A stretch of DNA of 64,000 bases from Cristatella mucedo. Lineage: Eukaryota; Bryozoa; Phylactolaemata; Cristatellidae. The notes beneath the pieces are model-generated. The model worked only from the letters and a program-made list of their open reading frames with translations, did no database searches and was not told where the DNA came from. The stretch lies in assembly GCA_009760855.2 (NCBI GenBank), contig WPIO01000009.1, positions 5,400,001 to 5,464,000 on the forward strand, given 5' to 3'. The position numbers and the translations under genes were made by a program. Shown here piece after piece: positions 56,535-63,645 of the stretch (the stretch's first letter is position 1; each line of letters begins with the position of its first letter).

Positions 56535-57371
56535 TTACTTATATCTTTTTATATCTTTTTTTCTACTTATAGACGACATATTTTTAACAACATTCTTTGC
56601 ATAATTCATTATCTTACTTATACTTGATAGATTTGATATTTTGTCTTTTAAGAATTCCATTGCAAATGGACTGTCTAAAATACCTCCACCAATAAGTCCA
56701 AGTCCTAACTTTGCCTTCGCTGCCATTATTGCGGCAACAAGTTCAGCATATTCTCTAACGTAATTTGGTTGTTTAGGATCACGAGAAATACGAGCTGCTG
56801 ATTCTGCAAGAACCATATCAGATAAATTTCTTATTTCTGTTCCTTTTGGTTCGGGATCTGATGCTGTTTTAGTGTAAAGACTATCGTGCACCAAAGCTGA
56901 TCTATCAAGATCGTTTACCCCCTCGTATCCTTGATCCAAACGTTTTCTAAATTGTGTGCCTGGGCCCGCGAGCGAGTACTTGCCTGTATGATCTATATGA
57001 TCGCGAACGAGTACTTGCCTTAATGATGCCTGTATTGTTGAATGAGCCGTTTGGTACGAATTCACTCTTTACTCCTGCTGGAAGACGAAGATGCATTTCA
57101 CGATTACCAGTTAATTTATTTATGAAATCAACTAAGCCAGAACCAACTTTTCTAATTTTTTTTAATTGTTCAAGAGAAAGATTTAATTGTAATCCAACTC
57201 CACTGTTTTCGCTCTTTTCTATTTTGTTTAGTTGTGTGTTTGCGTAACTAGTAAAGTAACAGATCCAGTTAGATCGGAGTGTTTCGAACGAATAGAAATA
57301 GGTTTTGTTGATTTATGAATTTGTTTTACTTGACGGTCAGATAAAGCAAGTTGAACTTCTTGATACCTCGT
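56535..57371 (-). pseudogene. Minor capsid protein with parvovirus-like phospholipase A2 domain
   Basis: The N-terminal region (about 57371-57080, two frames joined by a shift near 57235) has RYQEVQLALSDRQVKQIH and NLSLEQLKKIRKVGSG, blocks found in minor capsid proteins of invertebrate Polinton-like elements. The frame 56535-57065 contains SLAGPGTQF (Ca-binding-loop type GPG) followed by DRSALVHDSLY with the catalytic His-Asp pair of the PLA2 fold. In parvoviruses this domain breaches endosomal membrane during entry. The two Cys usually adjoining GPG and HD are Ala here. A 35-bp tandem duplication (56967-57020) shifts the frame just before the domain. The likely start (57371-57369) is ACG behind TATATAGAA, not ATG. 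Confidence 0.75.
56967..57020. repeat. 35-bp tandem duplication in the minor capsid gene
   Basis: CGCGAGCGAGTACTTGCCT at 56967-56985 recurs with one change at 57002-57020, offset 35 bases. 35 is not a multiple of three, so it breaks the frame upstream of the PLA2 loop. Confidence 0.8.
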
Positions 57372-57380
57372 TTCTATATA
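57372..57380 (-). promoter_or_regulatory. Start-proximal motif TATATAGAA before ACG
   Basis: The minus strand reads ATTATATAGAAACGAGG. ACG occupies the place of ATG for the minor capsid gene. Confidence 0.5.
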
Positions 57381-57451
57381 ATCTATCTTATCTTATCTTA
57401 TCTCTATCTTATCTCTTTAAGAAAATAATATTTTAAAGAGTTAAAAAACAG

Positions 57452-57460
57452 TATATAGAA
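57452..57460 (+). promoter_or_regulatory. Start-proximal motif TATATAGAA
   Basis: Directly abuts the ATG at 57461 of the HNH gene. The clearest member of the motif set. Confidence 0.6.
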
Positions 57461-58000
57461 ATGTCATTGGATGATGAGGTTGCTCAATTGAGAGAACGTG
57501 TTGATGAATTATTATCTTATAATGCAATAACTGGCAAGTTTTTCTGGAGGGTTGATAAAAGAGGATCTGCACTCGCTTGTAGTGAAGCAGGATCAATTTA
57601 TCCAAACGGATATAGATATATAACAATTGATGGAAAACGATATCTTTCTCTCAGACTTGCATATTTGATAGTTACTGGAAAAATATCTTTACAAGAAATT
57701 GATCACATTGATGGATGTAAATTAAATAATTCTTTTAATAATTTACGTGAAGCAACACGATCATAAAACAATAGAAATAAAGGTATTACTAAAATTAATA
57801 CTTCAAAATTCATAGGTATTAGTTACAATTATAAATTAAAAAAATACGAGTCATATATTAAAATAGATAAACATATATCTATTATTTATTGGGATATTTT
57901 GATGATCCTGTTGCTGCTGCTGAGGCTAGAGACTTAGAAGCTATTCGTCTTCACTTACAATTTGCTAGACTCAATTTTACTTATTATTTAGCAGAAGATA
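57461..58000 (+). pseudogene. HNH-AP2 type endonuclease, broken
   Basis: The 57461-57766 frame carries YNAITGKFFWRVDKRG, then GYRYITIDGKRYLSLRLAYL, then IDHIDGCKLNNSFNNLREAT, the HNH core with the DHIDG and NN..NLR landmarks. It stops at TAA 57764-57766, exactly where related proteins have Gln before NNRNKG; reading continues in frame to about 57885. A one-base loss near 57884 then moves to the frame with GYFDDPVAAAEARDLEAI, an AP2-like DNA-binding ending. HNH-AP2 proteins are free-standing homing-type nucleases of phages and large viruses. Its 3' end overlaps the convergent gene ending at 57984. Two or more lesions, inactive. Confidence 0.8.
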
Positions 58001-58442
58001 ATAAACTAGTTAGATATACTGCCATCAAATTACTACGTTTCTTTAACTCACTAAGTAATTTTCTAATTTCTCTGTCTATTTCTTCTTGACTAGCTCTAGA
58101 ATAAAGAATACTAAGCAAAATTTCGCTCTCACTTTTATAGTCGCATTGTTTTTTGCCGCTGACTGCACTAGCTTCTACTTTCTTAATATCTTTCTTTAAT
58201 TCTGGCGAGAAATTAAATCCACACTCCTCTACTAATTTCCTTCCCTACTTTGTATAGTTCAATCGATTTTTTACTTCTGAACTCTGTACTTTTCCTGAAA
58301 CATCAATATCGGTGCCTTGTTTAATTAATTCTACCATGTTTCTTAGATCAGTAATAGCATTTGTTAGTCTTTCACTTTGTAATTTCAAAGCATCCATTCT
58401 TTGCTCATGTGTTTCCATTTTTGGTGCTTTTCCTGTGAACAT
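57984..58442 (-). pseudogene. Charged helical protein, one frame break
   Basis: The first part (58245-58442) is MFTGKAPKMETHEQRMDALK and onward, rich in heptad-like Leu and charged residues. A second frame to TAA 57986-57984 holds KKDIKKVEASAVSGKKQCDY and SQEEIDREIRKLLSELKK. Predicted mostly alpha-helical, possibly coiled-coil. The break lies near 58235-58250. Function unknown; a scaffold or virion protein is possible from position. Confidence 0.5.
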
Positions 58443-58450
58443 TGTCTCAT

Positions 58451-58936
58451 CTATTCACTTTTTATTAGACTTGCAATTGTAACAGCAATTGAAATAACAG
58501 TTCCAGTAGCTCCAACAGCAGCAGCAATGCTCGCAATAATAGCAGGAATAGCAGGCAAAAGCCCTCCAGTTCTCACTTCTAAGAAATTCTTTGACCAGGA
58601 TTTAGGATCTAACTGAGAAGTATCCCATTTTATTTATTTCTTGGCCAAAGACATCAGTTAAAAACTCACTTGGATTCCACTGCCAGGGATAATTATCTTT
58701 TTCTGTAGCAAGTAAAATATCATTTATTTTGAGACTTATCTCTAAACTCTCAATCATCTTTTCTAATCCTTCTTTTTTTCTGTCATTGTCTTCCAAAACA
58801 CTTGTCCATACTTACCACTGCTGATATCATCTACTATTTCTTTTATAAATAGACTTAGATCAACTATTCCTGTAACTCCAGAAAGGAATCCACCTAAAAC
58901 ATTAGCACCAGCACCAATTGCTTTAAGAGATTATAA
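58451..58936 (-). pseudogene. Protein with glycine-rich and hydrophobic ends, broken
   Basis: Segments in three frames read in order: GAGANVLGGFLSGVTGIVDL (about 58920-58860), a charged helical middle (58602-58796) containing NYPWQWNPSEFLTD, and a hydrophobic Ala/Ile tail, GLLPAIPAIIASIAAAVGA (about 58575-58510), ending at TAG 58453-58451. Breaks fall near 58795 and 58608. The hydrophobic tail resembles membrane-active virion proteins in layout, but I recognise no family. Confidence 0.45.
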
Positions 58937-58941
58937 ATATA

Positions 58942-59151
58942 TTATAAAACTTTAGGTAGTAATGTTGCAATCTTTTCAGAAGCGGCTAATGATAATTTTG
59001 CAGCAATCTTTGAAACTACTTTTGTATTTACTTTTTCACCTACATTTGTTGCTGTTTTAACACCTTCTACAATTTCTTTAGTTGTAGAAACTCCTTCTTT
59101 TATATCTTCACCTACTCCTTTACCTTCTCTTGCTCTTGCTTTTTTCATCAT
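58942..59151 (-). CDS. Small Lys-rich viral protein (69 aa)
   Basis: Intact frame. Basic start (MMKKARAREGKGVGED), then amphipathic alternating Val/Lys/Glu/Ala. Two adjacent ATGs open it after TTATAATAT. It is divergent from, and only 12 bases away from, the fibre B start. Could be a core or virion protein; unrecognised. Confidence 0.5.
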   Translation of the reverse strand: MMKKARAREGKGVGEDIKEGVSTTKEIVEGVKTATNVGEKVNTKVVSKIAAKLSLAASEKIATLLPKVL

Positions 59152-59163
59152 ATATTATAAGTA

Positions 59164-60030
59164 ATGGGAAAAGGAAGAAAAGTTAATGGTAATATTTATA
59201 CTAATTTTGATGCAAATAAGAATAGAATAACAAACTTAGCATTTCCTATTAATAGTGGTGATGCTATAAGACTAGATTATGTTCTTAGTTCAAGTGCTGG
59301 TAATAGTGTTATTAGTAATGCCTCAGGAGAATTAGCAACAGTATCAAGTCTAACTGATTTATTACTTAAGCAAGGTGCACTAATGAAATCACAATTGAAT
59401 TGTAAGAATGTTTATGGTATATCTGGTAATTCTGCTGATGGAACTGTTTTCAGTGATCCAAGACCTTACAAAGTAATAAACCATGGACTATTAAAAAGTA
59501 TGACACAAGTGTTTTAGGATAAAGCGATGGCAAGTATTGATATGGGAAATAAGAATATTATAAATGTAAAAGACTCTGATGTAGTAACAAAACAATATGT
59601 TTATAGTACTAAAAAAGTATCATTTAGATATTTAGCTTTGAGTTCTAGTACTTATCCAAGTGTATTTTATCTTGATATGTTAGATTTAAATATTACTGCT
59701 AATGGAAGTACAGGAAATAAATTTCAACCTTAACAAATTACACCTGGTGATATGCCTGTTATTGCAAAAACAGATAAGATTATCGCATATTCAACTCATC
59801 TTAAAACATTCTTTCCAGAAGTATTACCTAATTTTGGTATGGTTTCTAGTGTTATGTACGCAACTGATCAAATTAATTCTTATGTAGAATTAACAAGTGA
59901 TAATACTTATGGTGTAAGTGGTACAGTAGTTTTAATGATTAATATTGATGGAACATGTAGATATGCTATTGATAAGTTTACAGTTGCGAGTGGAATTAAT
60001 TTTATAAATTTTATTGTTACCATTGTATAG
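59164..60030 (+). pseudogene. Fibre-like protein B, two in-frame stops
   Basis: A single frame from ATG 59164 to TAG 60028-60030 is broken only by TAG at 59515-59517 and TAA at 59731-59733, both compatible with a former Gln. Shaft-like repeats ITNLAFPINSGDAIRLDYV (N-terminal) and IINVKDSDVVTKQYV recur. The last ~150 residues form a different, Ser/Thr/aromatic-rich C-terminal domain with SDNTYGVSGTVVLMI, a plausible receptor-binding head. 288 codons in all. Its stop codon overlaps the start-proximal motif of the next gene. Confidence 0.65.
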
Positions 60031-60032
60031 AA
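60025..60032 (+). promoter_or_regulatory. Start-proximal motif GTATAGAA
   Basis: TGTATAGAAATG leads into fibre C. The TAG within it is the stop codon of fibre B. Confidence 0.55.
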
Positions 60033-60928
60033 ATGTTAGGACAAAGTAGGAAGGGAAAGGCAGCAATGAATTGTATTAAGAAGACTGGTGATGTACTTAG
60101 TGGAAATCTAAGTATGGATGGAAATCTTATAACAAATTTAGGTGATCCTGTTGATGCTAGTGATGCAGTAAATAGAAGTTATATTGATACTAATTTCGTT
60201 ACAAAGGTTTCTAGATCAACTAATTCTGATGGAGATATTGATATGAATAATTATAGAATAGTAGATCTTGGTAATCCTGTTAATCCTAGTGATGCTGCAA
60301 GGAAATATTATGCTGATACTAGACTATCTCTTACTGGGGGACAAATAAGAGGAAATTTAGTTGTAAATGGTGGAATTAGATCTACAATTCCATTTGTTGG
60401 TGGAAATCCAGGCCTTGATTATACTGTACCAAATAAAAAGTATCTTGATAAAAACTTTCTTAATTTACATGGAGGAACAGTTAATGGAAATTTAGATATG
60501 CAAAATAATTTTATTATAATTGTAAATGATCCTGTTAATCTTAATAATGGTGTTAATCTTGATTACCTAAATAGAATTACAGATGGTAATGTAGCAGTTA
60601 TAAATTTTAGTGGTGTTGTTAATGGTTCATTACAAGCAAATTGCAAACAACACTTGGTAGTTTATCATATGATGGAAAATGGATTAGTGCATTAGGAGAT
60701 ATTTCTGTGCCTAGAGGTATATTTGTACTTTCAGCAATATATTGATTAACTCCAAATTTAACAAAAATTATTATTCCTTTTCCAGCAAATGGAATAGATG
60801 CAAAAGAATATCCTTTTCAATTTTTTGGAAGTTATTCTGTAGATTCAAATAAGAAAATAGTAGAGACTTCTCTATTTGTATCTACATCAGATTTATTTAA
60901 TAAAACATTAAATGTAAACTTTATATAG
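60033..60928 (+). pseudogene. Fibre-like protein C, frameshift and TGA
   Basis: ATG 60033 opens a frame with a fourfold repeat, including LITNLGDPVDASDAVNRSYI, YRIVDLGNPVNPSDAARKYY and IIIVNDPVNLNNGVNLDYL. A one-base insertion near 60640-60650 shifts the frame. Beyond it, reading continues through SYDGKWISALGDISV, past TGA 60743-60745, to TAG 60926-60928. The C-terminal head domain differs in sequence from that of fibre B. The shaft repeats are the best preserved of the family and define it. Confidence 0.68.
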
Positions 60929-60940
60929 CAACACATTAAA

Positions 60941-61248
60941 ATGCTGAGTAGAAAAGATTCACAAATGGATGGAGCTTTGAACTTTGATTCAAACAGAATA
61001 ACAAGTTTTGGAAAAAAAATGTAGATTTATTAGAAACAGTTAATAAATCATTTACTGATAACAGCTACCTTAGAAAAGATTCAGTTTCAGATCAGCGTAT
61101 AACTGGCAACTTATCTGCAAACTCAAAAAAGTATGTAAGAATATCAGATCCTGCCGATGGAAGAGATATTGCAACAAAAAAATATCTTGATACAAAAACT
61201 GGTATGTATAAACAAGATGAAACAATGGAAATAATAATAAATAAATAA
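60941..61248 (+). pseudogene. Fibre-like protein D, shaft region, frameshifted
   Basis: ATG 60941 begins a short frame that shifts in a poly-A run near 61012-61020. The new frame has RITGNLSANSKKYVRISDPA and GRDIATKKYLDTKTG, the common fibre repeat, and ends at TAA 61246-61248. It may be the shaft of the same gene whose head is at 61361-62067, or a separate truncated gene. Preceded by TTATATAGCAACAC. Confidence 0.55.
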
Positions 61249-61360
61249 ATAGAAACATAAATGTTGAAAGATTAACAATGAATAGAAGAGAAGCAACTTT
61301 TGCTTATTATGCTCCAACTGATTTAATTAGCAATAAATACTTTCATCATTTTTAATTAAA

Positions 61361-62067
61361 ATGTCGAAGCATACCATTTTTAGAACATGTACCAATAGTA
61401 TTGGTTTTATTGGATATTAGGGTAATTTAACTGTAAACAGTGTAAATAATATAGGCACACCAACATAAGCATTTTCTTCTTCTAGTAGTGGAAAATTAAT
61501 TTTAGCAAACTATCTGATATAAACATAAAAAAATTAGTATACACAAGTATAATTATAAAGGTAAGTGATATAAATAATGCAACAGATGGTGCTAGTAATT
61601 TTATTGATTTTCTAACTAACTATACAGCTTCTAAATTAATTTATTATAATGATTAATTTACAGCTGGAGGAAGTAGAGTTTCATTTAGAGTTATGAAGAT
61701 AAATATTACTATTAATATTGAAAAAACAACAGATAGTGATATTATTGTTAGAAACTTTTATCATAAGATTGCTTATAATCCAATGTTTAGTTCTTACTTC
61801 AAACTAAGATTTGATGGTGTTGTTGATAATATGATTTTATTAAACAGTTCATCCGCTAATTTTACTATTGCAAATACTCCTTCAAAAACTACCCTTAATT
61901 TTACTATTATTTATCCAGTTTTAAATAGTTCATACATTGCAGCACCAACTGGTACAGACTATATTGAGATTGGATTAGTTAAAGGAGTTTATTATTCTCC
62001 TTCAACATCGATGGATAGAACAGATGGTATAAAAAGATATTTTTCTCCATTTGTTTCAGAAGTTTAA
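61361..62067 (+). pseudogene. Fibre-like head domain E, three in-frame stops and a shift
   Basis: A frame from ATG 61361 has TAG 61418-61420 and TAA 61466-61468. A one-base loss near 61510-61520 leads to the frame of 61693-62067, which has a further TAA at 61654-61656 upstream of its first ATG. The C-terminal part holds INIEKTTDSDIIVRNFYHK and STSMDRTDGIKRYFSPF. Content is Ser/Thr/Asn/aromatic-rich, like the heads of fibres B and C. A fibre tip role is inferred from position after shaft D. It converges with, and overlaps, the small minus-strand gene ending at 62064. Confidence 0.5.
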
Positions 62068-62185
62068 ATCTTCCAATCCATAGTCTCTTTAATCAACTCT
62101 TCTGGTATATCAAAAACCTTTCCTGCATCTATCTCTTTCATTATGTGTTTAGTTCTATTTTTTTAGAGTAAGTTTCAGACCTCAT
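62064..62185 (-). pseudogene. Very small viral ORF, frameshifted
   Basis: ATG 62185 opens MRSETYSKKIELNT in one frame. A second frame, ending at TAA 62066-62064, has IDAGKVFDIPEELIKETMDW. Probably one ~40-residue protein with a break near 62140. Unrecognised. Confidence 0.35.
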
Positions 62186-62199
62186 ACTATTTATTTTTT

Positions 62200-62448
62200 C
62201 TATTGCAAGTTTTTAAGGAACTCTTCAAAGATTGAACTATCTCTAACTTTAGTGAATATATTTGCTGTTTTTGGTTCAGAGTGATTGATTCTAAGTGTTT
62301 TATATTCAAATGCTAGTTTTACAGCATTTAACAAAGTTGATCTGATGTCTTCTATTCTACCCATTGGATAAGAACAGATTTTAAAGTTTGAGTACTGTTG
62401 ACCTTGTAATTTTTCAAGACAGTCTTTACTCCTTGTCTCAACACTCAT
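62200..62448 (-). CDS. Small viral protein (82 aa), paralogue group
   Basis: Intact frame starting after CAATATATAAAAA. It contains SKDCLEKLQGQQYSNF, which parallels ICLQKLKGQDQRI of the gene at 62880-63149, so they may be distant paralogues. A helical, charged C-terminus follows. No function recognised. Confidence 0.5.
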   Translation of the reverse strand: MSVETRSKDCLEKLQGQQYSNFKICSYPMGRIEDIRSTLLNAVKLAFEYKTLRINHSEPKTANIFTKVRDSSIFEEFLKNLQ

Positions 62449-62475
62449 TTTTTATATATTGTTTTCATTTTTTAT

Positions 62476-62838
62476 TTAAACAGTGCTTGGATCAGGTTGT
62501 GCCGCTAGTGCTGCCTCAGCGGCTTTTTGTTTACCACTCATACCATCACTAATACTTTGAAGAACTGCATGACACTCATCTTTAACAATTCCAGAGATAT
62601 ATAATCCAGAGATATATAATATATATCCTATATTTCTTATCATCTTATCACACTCTTCCATTTGATCATGAAGATCACAAATTTTAATTAAATCTGCAAT
62701 AGCCGACTCAGGTAATTGAGCAATATAAGAATATAGACTGATTTTCATATGATCTCCATAAGACCTAAATCTTTCAATGCAAACATAATAAGCAGCATTC
62801 TTATCAGTGTCACAACAGAGGATTCTTGCAATATCCAT
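62476..62838 (-). CDS. Small viral protein (120 aa), MDIARIL paralogue
   Basis: Intact frame from ATG 62838, preceded by CATATAGAGAAAAAA. The N-terminus MDIARILCCDTDKNAA corresponds to MDVSRILSCEQSREMA of the neighbour, and IADLIKICDLHDQMEE to ISILVEICDTCDKLME, so the two genes arose by duplication. A short repeat of YISG near residues 75-83 reflects a local duplication in the DNA. Mostly helical; the Ala/Gln/Pro C-terminal tail is specific to this copy. Function unknown. Confidence 0.6.
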   Translation of the reverse strand: MDIARILCCDTDKNAAYYVCIERFRSYGDHMKISLYSYIAQLPESAIADLIKICDLHDQMEECDKMIRNIGYILYISGLYISGIVKDECHAVLQSISDGMSGKQKAAEAALAAQPDPSTV

Positions 62839-62853
62839 TTTTTTCTCTATATG
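62839..62853 (-). promoter_or_regulatory. Start-proximal motif CATATAGAG
   Basis: The minus strand reads CATATAGAGAAAAAAATG before the gene at 62838. Confidence 0.5.
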
Positions 62854-62879
62854 ACTTATAAAATTTGTTTAATATAAAA

Positions 62880-63149
62880 TTAATTAATTTGTACTCCTGG
62901 TTTTGTTTTTGGTGTTTTTGACTTTACTTCTAAAAGCATCTCATTTATCTTGCTACGACTTTCCATTAGTTTATCACATGTGTCACATATTTCTACAAGA
63001 ATACTAATATATGAACTATCTAGATCTGGAATAAGTTTATCAGGTGAATGATTAACAATTCTTTGATCTTGTCCTTTAAGTTTTTGAAGACAGATTTTAA
63101 TTGCCATTTCTCTAGATTGTTCACAACTTAAAATTCTTGAGACATCCAT
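62880..63149 (-). CDS. Small viral protein (89 aa), MDVSRIL paralogue
   Basis: Intact frame from ATG 63149, preceded by TATATATAGAAA. Shares its N-terminal and middle blocks with the gene at 62476-62838 and a CLQKLKGQ block with the gene at 62200-62448. Cys residues in EICDTCDKL and SCEQ are conserved between the copies. No recognised family. Confidence 0.6.
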   Translation of the reverse strand: MDVSRILSCEQSREMAIKICLQKLKGQDQRIVNHSPDKLIPDLDSSYISILVEICDTCDKLMESRSKINEMLLEVKSKTPKTKPGVQIN

Positions 63150-63161
63150 TTTCTATATATA
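63150..63161 (-). promoter_or_regulatory. Start-proximal motif TATATATAGAA
   Basis: Abuts the ATG at 63149. Strong match to the motif at 57452-57460. Confidence 0.6.
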
Positions 63162-63186
63162 AAAATGAAATTCTATTTAATTGAAA

Positions 63187-63489
63187 TTAAATCTCTTCAC
63201 CTTCAGTTTCATCTTTCATTTCATGAAGGAATTCTTCATACGATTTAACTTCATCTTCACTAAGTTCTTCGTAGTGTTTACCAAATAAAAGTTCTTCTAG
63301 ATCTACCTCTTCATCTGATTCAGTATCCATGTATGAGGAAGCTTCAGACTCGTAAAACTCAGATTCCTCTTTTCTTTCCATTGAAAAATCTTAATCAGGA
63401 TCATCGATTGAGTCTTCTGAATATTCGGATTCACTATCAGAACTAGTAATTTCTACATCTGAAACTTAGAAATCTTCTTTGCGATCCAT
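63187..63489 (-). pseudogene. Highly acidic viral protein with two in-frame TAA codons
   Basis: A 100-codon frame from ATG 63489 (preceded by ACTATTATAGG) to the stop at 63187, interrupted only by TAA at 63468-63466 and 63393-63391. It is dominated by Glu, Asp and Ser (SDSESEYSEDSIDDPD; MDTESDEEVDLEELLFG). If the first TAA is fatal, the remaining protein could start at ATG 63381. Acidic Ser-rich proteins of this kind often act as transcription or histone-binding modulators, but no specific role can be assigned. Confidence 0.55.
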
Positions 63490-63645
63490 CCTATAATAGT
63501 AAAAATATTTTTATTAATATATATTTAATTTCTCCATTGACTTGTATAGTTATATCTCTTCCTTTATAAAAACTAGTTTTTTATCATCTTCCTTTTTCTT
63601 TTATCTGAAAATCAAACTTTCTTTACTGTTAATGGTTTAGTATTT
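63490..63645. other. Short AT-rich spacer
   Basis: Intergenic sequence between the acidic gene and the polymerase end. No feature recognised. Confidence 0.4.

Noticed and set aside
56954-57247. A plus-strand frame opposite the minor capsid gene
   Set aside because: The minus strand carries the recognisable PLA2 and N-terminal blocks here. The plus frame has no motif.
58401-58616. A plus-strand frame with a hydrophobic Ala/Ile stretch
   Set aside because: It is the mirror of the hydrophobic tail of the minus-strand gene ending at 58451, and it starts inside that of the neighbour.
51883-63468. A reassigned genetic code (TAA/TAG = Gln, TGA = Trp) in the viral block
   Set aside because: TAA and TAG also end coherent frames, several genes use normal TGG, and frameshifts accompany the stops. 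Decay explains the data better, though the pattern is kept as a finding.
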